Origin: Prochlorococcus sp. AG-363-P15
GTDB lineage: Bacteria; Cyanobacteriota; Cyanobacteriia; PCC-6307; Cyanobiaceae
Reading direction: 5' to 3'
DNA: 45,419 nucleotides
NCBI GenBank assembly: GCA_003278175.1
Contig: QCGF01000005.1
Span: forward strand, 1-45,419
Of the stretch, positions 1 through 9,281 are shown in pieces. Made by a program: the position numbers and the translations under genes. Below the pieces are notes generated by a model. That model did no database searches. It saw only the letters and a list, made by a program, of their open reading frames with translations, and was not told the origin of the DNA. The first letter of the stretch is position 1, and each line of letters opens with the position of its first letter.

Positions 1-1596
1 CATCTTTTCTTCTTGCACCAAAGAAGAAAGTACTCGCTCTTGAGCCAGTGAATTCTGAGCAGGGCTATAGGCATAGGGAATAGAAGGGGCTAAAACTGCC
101 GCAAACTGTTTCCAAAGATAAGGACATCCATAAACAATCAATCCAGAAAGACGATTGTGACGTTGCAACTGTCTAATAGCTGCCAACCAAGGTTCATTCT
201 TATAAGAATCCCCACGAAAAGGGTTACCCCTCATAAATAACTGCAGAAAAACAGTTCCATCACCAAACCTATCCAAAGCCAAAGGTTCATCGGGATTCTC
301 TTGCCAAGGGTTCACACCTAACTGATGACAAACAACAGTTCGGTAGCCCAATTTTTCAGGTATCAATAAAGCTGGTGCTAAAGACGATAAAAAGGGGCAA
401 GGAAAAATACCATCAATTCGCAGCAAATTTATACCATCATTATTTATTGCGAAATTTCCCTCAGTTCTAATTTCAATGGAGCTGTTAATTAACTCATCTA
501 CGAGTAACTGATCTTCAGCACTTTCCAACTCAAACCTAGATAATGAATTGTCCTTCTTTTGCAGCATTGGGCTAAACATATTCACTTTAGTCAATGCTTT
601 TTCTCTTCGTTCCAAAGCCTTTTCAAGCCGCTTTAATGGAATTCGACCAGACAACAATGCTTCACATATTGCCTTAATGGCCTCATCAGGATTCTCTGGC
701 ATCATCAACAAATCAGCGCCAGCATGAAAGGCCATTACTGCAGCTTCTCCACAACCATAACGTTGAGCGATCGCCGCCATCACGAGAGCATCAGTCACCA
801 AAAGACCATCGAAGCCAACTTCTTTGCGCAAAAGCTCTGAAATCACTTTTTCTGACAAAGTCGCTGGATTGTGAGGATCAATCTTGGGCAACAAAAGGTG
901 AGCTGTCATGACACTGTCAGCACCCGAAGCAATTACCTCTTTAAAAGGCAAAAGTTCTACTTCTTTCAACCTCTTTAAATCATGTTGAAGAACTGGTAAT
1001 TCCAAATGCGAATCAACAGATGTATCCCCATGCCCTGGAAAATGTTTTGCACAAGAAAGAACTCCTTGTGAAGATAAGCCTCTATTAAATGCCCTAGTAA
1101 GGTCTGCGACCGTAGAAGCATCTTCACCCCAAGCACGTAGGTTTATTACAGGGTTCTTTGGGTTATTATTAATATCGCAAACAGGAGCAAGAACCCAATT
1201 AAGTCCACATCTTCTAGCTTGAGAACCTGTACAAATACCGTACCTTTCAGCTAAAGAAATTGCCCTTTCAGGCTCTTGACGATATATAGATCCAACTGCA
1301 AAGGGAGGCGCCAACCATGTGCCTCCTTGAAAACGTTGACCTAAACCCTCTTCAATATCTGCACATAGCAAAAGTTGTTTTTCAGATAAGCTTCTAATTG
1401 TTTTAGAGCGTTGTTCTAATTCATTAGTAGTGCCGCCAAAAAAAATCACTCCACCTACACCTATCTTTAAAAGTCTTTTTAGCTCACTATTACTTAGCTC
1501 CCATTTGGGATATTGACGTTGAGAATCATAAGCATGGCCGCTTGCACGAACGATCAATAATTCAGCTACATTTTTGCGTAAATCACTTTCTTGCAA
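1..1596 (-). CDS. nagZ: Beta-N-acetylhexosaminidase, glycoside hydrolase family 3 (NagZ-like), C-terminus runs off the window
   Basis: Manual minus-strand translation gives an open frame to the window edge with the GH3 signature KHFPGHGDTSVDSHLELP and a long C-terminal extension; not in the ORF track because it is truncated. Start (TTG near 1596) is approximate. Confidence 0.9.
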   Translation of the reverse strand, partial: MQESDLRKNVAELLIVRASGHAYDSQRQYPKWELSNSELKRLLKIGVGGVIFFGGTTNELEQRSKTIRSLSEKQLLLCADIEEGLGQRFQGGTWLAPPFAVGSIYRQEPERAISLAERYGICTGSQARRCGLNWVLAPVCDINNNPKNPVINLRAWGEDASTVADLTRAFNRGLSSQGVLSCAKHFPGHGDTSVDSHLELPVLQHDLKRLKEVELLPFKEVIASGADSVMTAHLLLPKIDPHNPATLSEKVISELLRKEVGFDGLLVTDALVMAAIAQRYGCGEAAVMAFHAGADLLMMPENPDEAIKAICEALLSGRIPLKRLEKALERREKALTKVNMFSPMLQKKDNSLSRFELESAEDQLLVDELINSSIEIRTEGNFAINNDGINLLRIDGIFPCPFLSSLAPALLIPEKLGYRTVVCHQLGVNPWQENPDEPLALDRFGDGTVFLQLFMRGNPFRGDSYKNEPWLAAIRQLQRHNRLSGLIVYGCPYLWKQFAAVLAPSIPYAYSPAQNSLAQERVLSSLVQEEKM

Positions 1597-1601
1597 AGTA
1601 A

Positions 1602-2000
1602 TTATTGCCCCTCAATAGCATTATGCTTTTTTTCATTATTTGACTTTCTTTCCTTATCTAAACTTTCCAACAAATTCAAAACCGAAGTCCCCTTTTCTAT
1701 TCCTCTGTCTAAACAAAAAATAATCTCTGGAGCTCTTCTTAATTGCAACTTTCTACCTAACTCACCTCTGAGGAATCCAGTTGCAGCATTCAATCCAGAC
1801 ATTACAAGATTTTTCTCAGTATCTTGTCCAAAAATACTTACAAAGACTTTGCAGTGCTGCAAATCGCCCGAAACTTCTACGGACGTAATCGTCACCATCC
1901 CAAGATGAACACGCTCATCTCTAATGCCATTAATTAAAAGCTGACTAATTTCACGTCGAATCAACGCAGCAACTCTCTCAACGCGACGTCCTTGTGCCAT
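1602..2000 (-). CDS. rbfA: 30S ribosome-binding factor A
   Basis: 132 aa: [19 protein letters not shown]...[23 protein letters not shown] typical of RbfA. Confidence 0.95.
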   Translation of the reverse strand: MAQGRRVERVAALIRREISQLLINGIRDERVHLGMVTITSVEVSGDLQHCKVFVSIFGQDTEKNLVMSGLNAATGFLRGELGRKLQLRRAPEIIFCLDRGIEKGTSVLNLLESLDKERKSNNEKKHNAIEGQ

Positions 2001-2002
2001 AG

Positions 2003-2221
2003 CTACCTCAAAGCTACTGGGAAAACCATTGCTCTCAAAATAAAGCCAAGAGTTAATAAGCCACTAATGAAAGCTCCAATAAGAGATATCGCGGTTATGG
2101 GATTGCTGCTTCGTTTGACTAAAGGCTCCAATGATGCGGCAAAAACACCAAGAACAATAGTTATCAGGTATTTAGGGTACCTAAGAACATTGGCAAAAAA
2201 TTCACCCATAAACCACCTCAC
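2003..2221 (-). CDS. DUF751 / Ycf33-like small membrane protein
   Basis: 72 aa, [20 protein letters not shown] resembles DUF751/Ycf33. Confidence 0.65.
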   Translation of the reverse strand: MRWFMGEFFANVLRYPKYLITIVLGVFAASLEPLVKRSSNPITAISLIGAFISGLLTLGFILRAMVFPVALR

Positions 2222-2408
2222 AAAAGAATTTAATGGTTACTTTCCCTCACCTTTAAAGAAGGATAAATTTTAAAGCTCTATCCACTTCATTATTCAGCTT
2301 TTTATCCGAAAGCAAAGAATTACATTGAGATCTACAAAAACTGCAGGCATCGCTGACTTATTACTGACAGCCTTAATACATCAAAAAAGTAATAAGAGGA
2401 AATTGATC

Positions 2409-2672
2409 ATGTCAGACCCTCTAATCCGTGCATGTGATGACTATGTGGTTATAGAAGGAGGTAAGCCAGAAAAATTCCTAAATCAAGAAGAGACAATTGA
2501 ATGGCTAAAAAGTTGGTTAGACCAATTTGAGAAACTACCCGATGATCTTAAAGATCAACCATCTACAACTGCCGCAGCAAAAAGGCTGCTAGACACAGCT
2601 TGTGAGCTAGAAATTGAACCCGGAATCAACTTACAGTGGTTTGCTGTGCGTTTGGAGCCTCCGGGTCATTAA
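2409..2672 (+). CDS. CRR7-like (chlororespiratory reduction 7) conserved cyanobacterial protein
   Basis: Internal ATG at 2409 gives 87 aa [39 protein letters not shown]...[25 protein letters not shown]; resembles the CRR7 family. Confidence 0.6.
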   Translation: MSDPLIRACDDYVVIEGGKPEKFLNQEETIEWLKSWLDQFEKLPDDLKDQPSTTAAAKRLLDTACELEIEPGINLQWFAVRLEPPGH

Positions 2673-3225
2673 GAATTGAAGGCAAAGACTGAACAATTTG
2701 TTTCGCAACTTCCTTGGGGGCTGAGTCGCCGATCTGCAAATGCAAATCAGCTTCATCGTAAAACTTTTCACGGGAAGCCACCAAATCTTCAAAATCACTA
2801 AATAGTAGATTTTTCTGTAATAACGGTCGATCGCCTGGATCAGCTTGCAACCTCAAGAAAAGCCTCTCCTTCCCTGGATCTATCCATATAACGATTCCTT
2901 GATGAAGTACTCCCCAATTTTGTGATTTGATCACAACTCCTCCACCTGTAGCCACAACTAAAGAGTGCCTTTGACCAATAGCATTCAAAACCTGGGATTC
3001 AACAAGTCGAAAGCCTTTTTCCCCATCCATTTCAAAAATCTTTGAAACGGCTTTCCCACAGAGCTGCTCTATGACATTGTCAGCATCAACAAATCCATAA
3101 TTCAATGCTTTCGCTAAATGCGGACCTGTCTGGCTTTTTCCAGACCCCATCATTCCTACTAGATAAATATTACGGCCTCCTAATCTTTTCTTGAGAAGCT
3201 CTGGGGCATAGGAAATAGTCATCAA
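2626..3225 (-). CDS. aroK: Shikimate kinase
   Basis: [23 protein letters not shown] (P-loop), [16 protein letters not shown]. Confidence 0.95.
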   Translation of the reverse strand: MMTISYAPELLKKRLGGRNIYLVGMMGSGKSQTGPHLAKALNYGFVDADNVIEQLCGKAVSKIFEMDGEKGFRLVESQVLNAIGQRHSLVVATGGGVVIKSQNWGVLHQGIVIWIDPGKERLFLRLQADPGDRPLLQKNLLFSDFEDLVASREKFYDEADLHLQIGDSAPKEVAKQIVQSLPSILNDPEAPNAQQTTVS

Positions 3226-3285
3226 AACAAAATCAATTAGAAATTAAGTAGACTTAGATTTAATTGTGCTAGCCATGGCAAAGAG

Positions 3286-4197
3286 ATGACCTCTAGGGCA
3301 AAGCATGGACAAGATCGTGGATGTGTCATTACAAGACGCGCCTGTTTTAGCTCCAGTCACCGATACTGGTTGCCAGAACTTTCTGAAGAAGACAACACTG
3401 CTTGCTTTGGCGCATGTTCACTAGCACCAGGCCATGGACACAATTACGAACTAATCGTATCCATGGCAGGAGGACTCAATTCAGATGGCATGGTGCTAAA
3501 CCTTTCTGATGTAAAGCAGGCTATTCGTACTCAGGTCACTGATCAACTTGACTTTCGCTTCCTCAATGAAACTTGGCCAGAATTTGACCTGACCAAGGTC
3601 AATGGTTGTTTGCCAACCACAGAAGCTTTAACACGAATTATCTGGAACCGTCTCAAGTCTGAGTTACCGTTAGTTGCACTTCGCCTTTATGAACACCCAC
3701 GCCTTTGGGCCGATTACATAGGAAATGCTATGGATGCCTTTTTAACCATTCAAACTCATTTTGCAGCTGCTCATCGACTTGCCAAAGAGGAGCTCAGCCA
3801 AGAGGAAAACGAAAATATCTATGGCAAATGTGCAAGACCAAACGGTCACGGCCACAATTATTTAGTAGATATCACAGTACGTGGAGAGATAGATGAACGC
3901 ACGGGAATGATATGTGACCTATCAGCACTGCAATGCTTAGTTAATGATCTAGTTGTAGAGCCTTTTGATCACACACACCTGAACAAAGACATTCCTTACT
4001 TCTCTCAATGCGTCCCAACTGCTGAAAATATTGCGCTCCATATTGCAGATCGCCTCAAACAACCAATAAAAGCAATTGGAGCAAACCTCCATAAAATACG
4101 GCTACAAGAGAGCCCTAACAATGCGGCAGAAGTGTATGCAGAAACACCCCAGCTAAATGCAATGCCACCAGCTCTAGCACAAATCACCGCCCAATAA
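3286..4197 (+). CDS. Duplicated-domain 6-pyruvoyl-tetrahydropterin synthase / QueD-like protein
   Basis: Two tandem PTPS cores: FSSSHRYW...CSLAPGHGHNYEL and FAAAHRLA...CARPNGHGHNYLV...DHTHLN. Confidence 0.9.
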   Translation: MTSRAKHGQDRGCVITRRACFSSSHRYWLPELSEEDNTACFGACSLAPGHGHNYELIVSMAGGLNSDGMVLNLSDVKQAIRTQVTDQLDFRFLNETWPEFDLTKVNGCLPTTEALTRIIWNRLKSELPLVALRLYEHPRLWADYIGNAMDAFLTIQTHFAAAHRLAKEELSQEENENIYGKCARPNGHGHNYLVDITVRGEIDERTGMICDLSALQCLVNDLVVEPFDHTHLNKDIPYFSQCVPTAENIALHIADRLKQPIKAIGANLHKIRLQESPNNAAEVYAETPQLNAMPPALAQITAQ

Positions 4198-4205
4198 AAA
4201 CAATT

Positions 4206-4928
4206 TTGGATTCTCAATGGGTTCGACTTGTCTTGGCAGTCAGCTTGGATGGAAGATTAGCTATGCCTCATGGGGGCAAAGCTCACTTAGGCAGCATTGA
4301 CGATCGACGAGTTTTAGAGGAATCACTCGCTTGGGCTGATGCAGCACTAATTGGTGGCGGGACACTTCGTGCCCATCACACCACCTGCCTAATACAAAAC
4401 TATGAATTAATCAAAAAGCGAAAATCTCAAGGCCTCCCTGAACAACCAATCTCAATAGTTATTAGTAGTCAAAAAAATTTTTGTCCAGATTGGCCTTTCT
4501 TTCATCAGCCAATAGAAAGATGGTTAATTACTGGACAATCACAACCAAAAAATAACAAAATCATCTACAACTATGAGCGTGAGTTAATGCTAAATAGCAA
4601 TTGGGTCAAAACTTTTCAACAACTTAAAGAAGAAGGTCTAAAAAAAATTTTGGTATTAGGGGGAGCGAAGCTGGTTGGATCTTTATTAAATGCCGACCAA
4701 ATAGACGAGCTGCAACTTACACTAACACCGAAAATAATAGGTGGTGAATACACTTGGGTCCCTAGTCAGATGAAAGATTTACCAGAAAACTTACGGGAGC
4801 CTAATTGCTGGGAGCTAATAGGGAGTTCAACTCTTGGACATAATGAATTGTTATTGCGCTACTTTCGTAATCACTCTTCTGATGAGATCAATGCGGAGAA
4901 AAAAAGCAAGTTCGTGAAAAATCAATGA
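4206..4928 (+). CDS. RibD C-terminal-type (DHFR-fold) pyrimidine/pterin-type reductase, stand-alone
   Basis: TTG start; VRLVLAVSLDGRLAMPHGGKAHLGSIDDRRVLEESLAWADAALIGGGTLRAH...ILVLGGAKLVGSLLNADQIDELQLTLTPKIIGG typical of RibD_C. Confidence 0.88.
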   Translation: MDSQWVRLVLAVSLDGRLAMPHGGKAHLGSIDDRRVLEESLAWADAALIGGGTLRAHHTTCLIQNYELIKKRKSQGLPEQPISIVISSQKNFCPDWPFFHQPIERWLITGQSQPKNNKIIYNYERELMLNSNWVKTFQQLKEEGLKKILVLGGAKLVGSLLNADQIDELQLTLTPKIIGGEYTWVPSQMKDLPENLREPNCWELIGSSTLGHNELLLRYFRNHSSDEINAEKKSKFVKNQ

Positions 4929-5004
4929 AGAGTATTTATATAATTGCATTACACATAATAATGTCAGTTAGGTGGCATTTCAAGAAATCAAAAGCTAGAT
5001 ATTA

Positions 5005-6189
5005 ATGGAAAAGCTTATAGCACGTTGGCACAAGTCAATAACAGAAATCCACGAAGATGATTGGAATCATCTCATAAATAATCAATCAAACCCTTTCTAT
5101 AGGTGGGAATGGTTGTGCGCCTTGGAAAGGTCTGGAAGCATAAGTGCTAGAAATGGTTGGCAACCACTCCATTTAATAATATGGCGAGACAAATATCCTG
5201 TTGCAGTTGCACCTTTATATTTAAAGAGTCACAGCTATGGAGAATTTATTTTTGATCAAGTCTTTGCCAACTTGGCAAGTCAATTAGGCATTAACTATTA
5301 TCCTAAACTCCTAGGGATGAGCCCTTTAAGCCCCGTGGAAGGATATCGCTTCTTCTATGCACCTAATGAGAATGCTGAAGAATTGACAGCATTAATGATG
5401 AATATAATAGATCAATTTTCAATTGAAAATGGACTAGCAAGTTGCAATTTCCTCTATGTCGATCAAACATGGTGCTCACTTGCAGAAGCAACTAATTGCG
5501 CAAAATGGATCAATCAAAGTAGTATTTGGCGTGCCGAAGACTCTAAAAATTTTTCGGATTATCTTGGCAGATTTAATTCAAACCAAAGAAGAAACATAAA
5601 AAGAGAACGAAAAGCAGTCAAAGATGCAGGCATTAACGTCACTGCACTTACAAATGACTCAATCAACAAAGAAACAATGCAGATAATGCACAAATTTTAC
5701 GAAGAGCACTGCGCAAGATGGGGGGTCTGGGGTAGCAAGTATCTTTCCGAATCATTCTTCGAAGAGCTTGCTAAACCCGAACAAAAGAATCAAATTGTCC
5801 TTTTTAGTGCGCATCGTGAAAACCCTGAAGACCCTTTAGCAATGTCTTTATGCATAAAACATCAGGACATGCTTTGGGGAAGATATTGGGGTAGCAAAGC
5901 GGAAATCGACTATTTACATTTTGAAGTTTGTTACTACTCTCCAATATCATGGGCCTTAGAGCAGGGGATATCGCGTTTTGATCCTGGAGCAGGTGGCTCA
6001 CATAAAAGAAGAAGAGGTTTCATTGCTCAATCAAACACAAGTCTTCACCGTTGGTATGACAAAAGAATGGATAGTCTAATTAAGCCATGGTTAGAGAAAG
6101 TGAATAAAATGATGCTTGACGAAATAGAAGCAGCCAATAACGAATTACCATTTAAAATTGAACGGCCAAAACTTTCATCTACAGTTTGA
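5005..6189 (+). CDS. FemAB-like / GNAT-fold protein (PF04339-like)
   Basis: 394 aa; NPFYRWEWLCALERSGS, RFDPGAGGSHKRRRGF resembles the 'peptidogalycan biosynthesis' FemAB-like family. Confidence 0.8.
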   Translation: MEKLIARWHKSITEIHEDDWNHLINNQSNPFYRWEWLCALERSGSISARNGWQPLHLIIWRDKYPVAVAPLYLKSHSYGEFIFDQVFANLASQLGINYYPKLLGMSPLSPVEGYRFFYAPNENAEELTALMMNIIDQFSIENGLASCNFLYVDQTWCSLAEATNCAKWINQSSIWRAEDSKNFSDYLGRFNSNQRRNIKRERKAVKDAGINVTALTNDSINKETMQIMHKFYEEHCARWGVWGSKYLSESFFEELAKPEQKNQIVLFSAHRENPEDPLAMSLCIKHQDMLWGRYWGSKAEIDYLHFEVCYYSPISWALEQGISRFDPGAGGSHKRRRGFIAQSNTSLHRWYDKRMDSLIKPWLEKVNKMMLDEIEAANNELPFKIERPKLSSTV

Positions 6190-6193
6190 GAAT

Positions 6194-6595
6194 ATGGACT
6201 CAAGCATCATTGACGAGGATGCTTTAGAACAAATTCATAAACTTGATGAGAAATTATCTCAACGCTTTATCTCGCTAGATCCAAGCGGCTATTTTCTTAT
6301 CAAGTTGGATGCATCCTCTAAAGAAATTTTAGTAGAACATTACTCAAACAATATCGATGACCTTGGTAGAGCAGTAGATACGGAGACTGGCCAACCTATT
6401 GGCTGCAAAGATGCAAGAGAAAGATCACCAATCAAAATTTACAAAGGACGAAGTGCGAAGGAAATTGGAATCCAGCTCACTGAAGAAGAAAACCCTCCAC
6501 CGATCAGCCGACTTGATCATGCCTTATATCTGGGGAGAGAGCTTCAAAAAGCCGAAGTCTGCCTTCTCCATAGGAAGCCTTACTTTCAAGACTGA
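6194..6595 (+). CDS. DUF4346 (DHPS/pterin-binding-like) protein
   Basis: 134 aa from ATG 6194; ISLDPSGYFLIKLD...EILVEHYSN...GRAVDTETGQPIGC...SRLDHALYLGRELQKAEVCL. Confidence 0.7.
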   Translation: MDSSIIDEDALEQIHKLDEKLSQRFISLDPSGYFLIKLDASSKEILVEHYSNNIDDLGRAVDTETGQPIGCKDARERSPIKIYKGRSAKEIGIQLTEEENPPPISRLDHALYLGRELQKAEVCLLHRKPYFQD

Positions 6596-6669
6596 GATGC
6601 AAATTTTCATATGTTGGCTCCTATTGTGGGATCTATCTGATCTAATAGGTATTAGCCACTTCGTCTCCA

Positions 6670-6762
6670 ATGGGAATCGTTTTTTATTTAGCAATTGTTG
6701 GAAGTGGCCTTGTTGCAGCTTTTGCCCTAAACAAATTGCTAAAAGCAATCAAGTTGATCTAA
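6670..6762 (+). CDS. petL: Probable cytochrome b6-f complex subunit PetL (30 aa)
   Basis: Manual translation MGIVFYLAIVGSGLVAAFALNKLLKAIKLI*; single TM helix and KLI terminus consistent with PetL; below the ORF track length cut-off. Confidence 0.6.
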   Translation: MGIVFYLAIVGSGLVAAFALNKLLKAIKLI

Positions 6763-6801
6763 CTCCCTTTAACTTTCACCTGCAATTTCAAACAAAAAAC
6801 A

Positions 6802-8220
6802 TCAAGCAGGCTTTCTGAAATCATCAATAATCGCCTTGGCTCCTACTAATTGTGCATTCAAGTCATAAACATCTGCGCCGACAATTTTTGCGGGCACCAT
6901 CATGCCTGGTTTGACTTTGAACTCATCTGATCCTTGCTGTAAAAGGACATCACCATCAACTTCAGGAGCAAAGCGATAACATCTTCCAACCATTTCCCCG
7001 GTCATTTGGTTTACCTGGTCTACTAACACATCTACTGTTCGGCCTATCAAACTGCGATTCTTCATCTCAGATATAGGCTGCTGAATAGCCATTAATTGAT
7101 CCTTACGAGATTGAGCGACTGCAAAATCAACTTGATTAGGAAGAGAAGCAGCTTTTGTACCTTCTTCAGCTGAATATGTAAAAACTCCAACATGGTCAAA
7201 GCATTGGCTTTCTACAAAAGAAGCAAGATGCTCAAAATGTGCTTCAGACTCACCTGGAAAACCGACAATCAAAGTAGTTCGAATAACTGCCTCAGGTAAT
7301 TGAGCTCGAATTTGATCCAAAAGCACTGAATTAACATCTAATTGCCAAGGCCGATTCATTGCCTTAAGCAAATCAGGATGACTGTGCTGCAAAGGAAGGT
7401 CCAGATAAGGCAAAACATTAGGAATGTCTCTAAAAGCAGCCAAAACATCTGGTGTTAGACCAGTTGGATAGGCATAATGCACACGCACCCAAGGAATCTC
7501 CACTTCTCCAAGTGCTCTCAAAAGTTCCGCAAGAGCAGGCTTCCCATAAAGATCGATTCCATAATTAGTCGTGATCTGACTAATCAAAATCAACTCCTTA
7601 ACACCCTGCTCTGCTAATTGCTGGGCTTCTGAAACTATCGAATCAATTGAACGACTGCGTTGATCCCCACGCAATTTCGGGATAATGCAAAATGAGCACC
7701 GATAGTCACATCCTTCAGCAACTTTTAAATAGGCAACTGCTTTAGCTGTTGTTCGGTAACGAGGAAGATTTTCATCCCCGACAAATGTAGGTTTTTGACT
7801 AACTTGATTTACCCTTTCCCCTGTCTCAACTCTTCTCAATACCTCAACAATATGTTGATAATCTCCAGTACCTACTATTGCCTTGGCCTCTGGTAACGAC
7901 TCAAGAAGCTCTTCCTGAAAATGTTGGGCCAAACAACCAGCAATGATCAACTCTTTCCCTTGGTCTGCAAGTGCAACTAGTGTGCGTACCGAATCCTCTC
8001 TTGCCTCTTGAATAAAGCTACAGGTATTGACTACAACAACAGAAGCATCCTTTTCATTACTAGTTACTAAATATCCCTCTTGCGCCAACAAGCCAAGCAT
8101 ATGCTCAGTATCAACGCGATTTTTCTCGCAACCTAAATGAGTAAAGGCGACTGTTGGTTTGTCTTTCTTCAATGCAATAGATTTTGTCTGTAGGCCATAA
8201 CGATAGTCAAACCTTGTCAA
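6802..8220 (-). CDS. rimO: Ribosomal protein uS12 methylthiotransferase RimO
   Basis: [33 protein letters not shown] (radical SAM CxxxCxxC), [10 protein letters not shown]-terminal TRAM. Confidence 0.95.
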   Translation of the reverse strand: MTRFDYRYGLQTKSIALKKDKPTVAFTHLGCEKNRVDTEHMLGLLAQEGYLVTSNEKDASVVVVNTCSFIQEAREDSVRTLVALADQGKELIIAGCLAQHFQEELLESLPEAKAIVGTGDYQHIVEVLRRVETGERVNQVSQKPTFVGDENLPRYRTTAKAVAYLKVAEGCDYRCSFCIIPKLRGDQRSRSIDSIVSEAQQLAEQGVKELILISQITTNYGIDLYGKPALAELLRALGEVEIPWVRVHYAYPTGLTPDVLAAFRDIPNVLPYLDLPLQHSHPDLLKAMNRPWQLDVNSVLLDQIRAQLPEAVIRTTLIVGFPGESEAHFEHLASFVESQCFDHVGVFTYSAEEGTKAASLPNQVDFAVAQSRKDQLMAIQQPISEMKNRSLIGRTVDVLVDQVNQMTGEMVGRCYRFAPEVDGDVLLQQGSDEFKVKPGMMVPAKIVGADVYDLNAQLVGAKAIIDDFRKPA

Positions 8221-8332
8221 AGACCATGAGAAACAAACAAGTATTACCGAAAAAGAAAGTTATTTGCTTTGAAAATATAGATAAGCGTTGAATTCATAAA
8301 ACTGTCAGAATCATGATAGATCTCCCTAAATC

Positions 8333-9274
8333 ATGGGAATAACTCGCCTAAAAAGTCGCAGACGCCAAGACCAAGGGTCAAAATGGGTCAGGGTGACAAT
8401 GGCCATTCTGGCCACCATTGGAGTAATAGATACTGGTTCAATAACCTTTAGCAGATGGGGATGGATCTCAACCTTGTCCTGTCCTGGTGGAACAGAAGGG
8501 TGTGACAAGGTCTTAAATAGCGCATGGGGCACCCTAATAGGTGGTAATGGATTCACAATTCCATTGTCTTTAATGGGGTTAGGGAGTTATCTGGCAATAC
8601 TTTTAATGGCCATATTGCCTTTCATACCAGGCGGAGGAGACAACAAAAGTGAAGTAGCTCGAAAAACATGGTGGGGGCTATTTTTTACATCTTGCGGGAT
8701 GGCAGTTTTCAGTCTTCTCCTGGTTTGGTTAATGGTTTTCAAGATCGAAGCCTTTTGTTTCTTCTGCTTTTTATCAGCTTTTCTTTCGATCACACTATTA
8801 GCATTAGCGGTTATAGGAGGTGGGTGGGATGATCCGGGAGAATTGATTTTTCGAGGCATTCTTCTTTCTCTGGCTGTTCTTTTAGGAGGCTTTATATGGG
8901 TTTCAGCTGTAAATCCAGAAACTCCAACATCTAGAGCAAATCTGGAAGGCATTCCTCCAATAGTTAATGCCAAAAGCACTCTGGCTCAAATTTCACTAGC
9001 CAAACACCTCAAAGCAACTGGTGCTGTTATGTATTCCGCATATTGGTGTCCACATTGCCATGACCAAAAGGAAATGTTTGGGAAAGAAGCCGTATCTGAA
9101 CTTGTCATTATTGAATGTGCAGCAGATGGCCAAAACAACCAAAGAGCTTTATGTGAAAGGAAAGGGATAAGTGGTTATCCCTCCTGGGAGCTCAATGGGC
9201 AAATAGAGTCTGGAGTTCAATCACTAAAAGAATTAGCAGATATAAGCGGTTATCAAGGCAAAAGAAATTTCTGA
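8333..9274 (+). CDS. Vitamin K epoxide reductase family protein fused to a thioredoxin-like domain
   Basis: TM segments, CFFC, followed by a Trx-like domain with YWCPHCHDQKEMFG. Confidence 0.9.
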   Translation: MGITRLKSRRRQDQGSKWVRVTMAILATIGVIDTGSITFSRWGWISTLSCPGGTEGCDKVLNSAWGTLIGGNGFTIPLSLMGLGSYLAILLMAILPFIPGGGDNKSEVARKTWWGLFFTSCGMAVFSLLLVWLMVFKIEAFCFFCFLSAFLSITLLALAVIGGGWDDPGELIFRGILLSLAVLLGGFIWVSAVNPETPTSRANLEGIPPIVNAKSTLAQISLAKHLKATGAVMYSAYWCPHCHDQKEMFGKEAVSELVIIECAADGQNNQRALCERKGISGYPSWELNGQIESGVQSLKELADISGYQGKRNF

Positions 9275-9281
9275 AGAACTT

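Noticed and set aside
1591-1908. ORF-track + strand ORF of 105 aa
   Set aside because: Antisense to the well-supported rbfA; shadow ORF. Same logic for most unlisted antisense ORFs (e.g. 9466-10927, 26280-26670, 29616-30078).
8397-8420. CAATGGCC...CCATTG inverted repeat at the start of the VKOR gene
   Set aside because: Arms need a 3-nt bulge to pair; weak and within coding sequence, likely chance.
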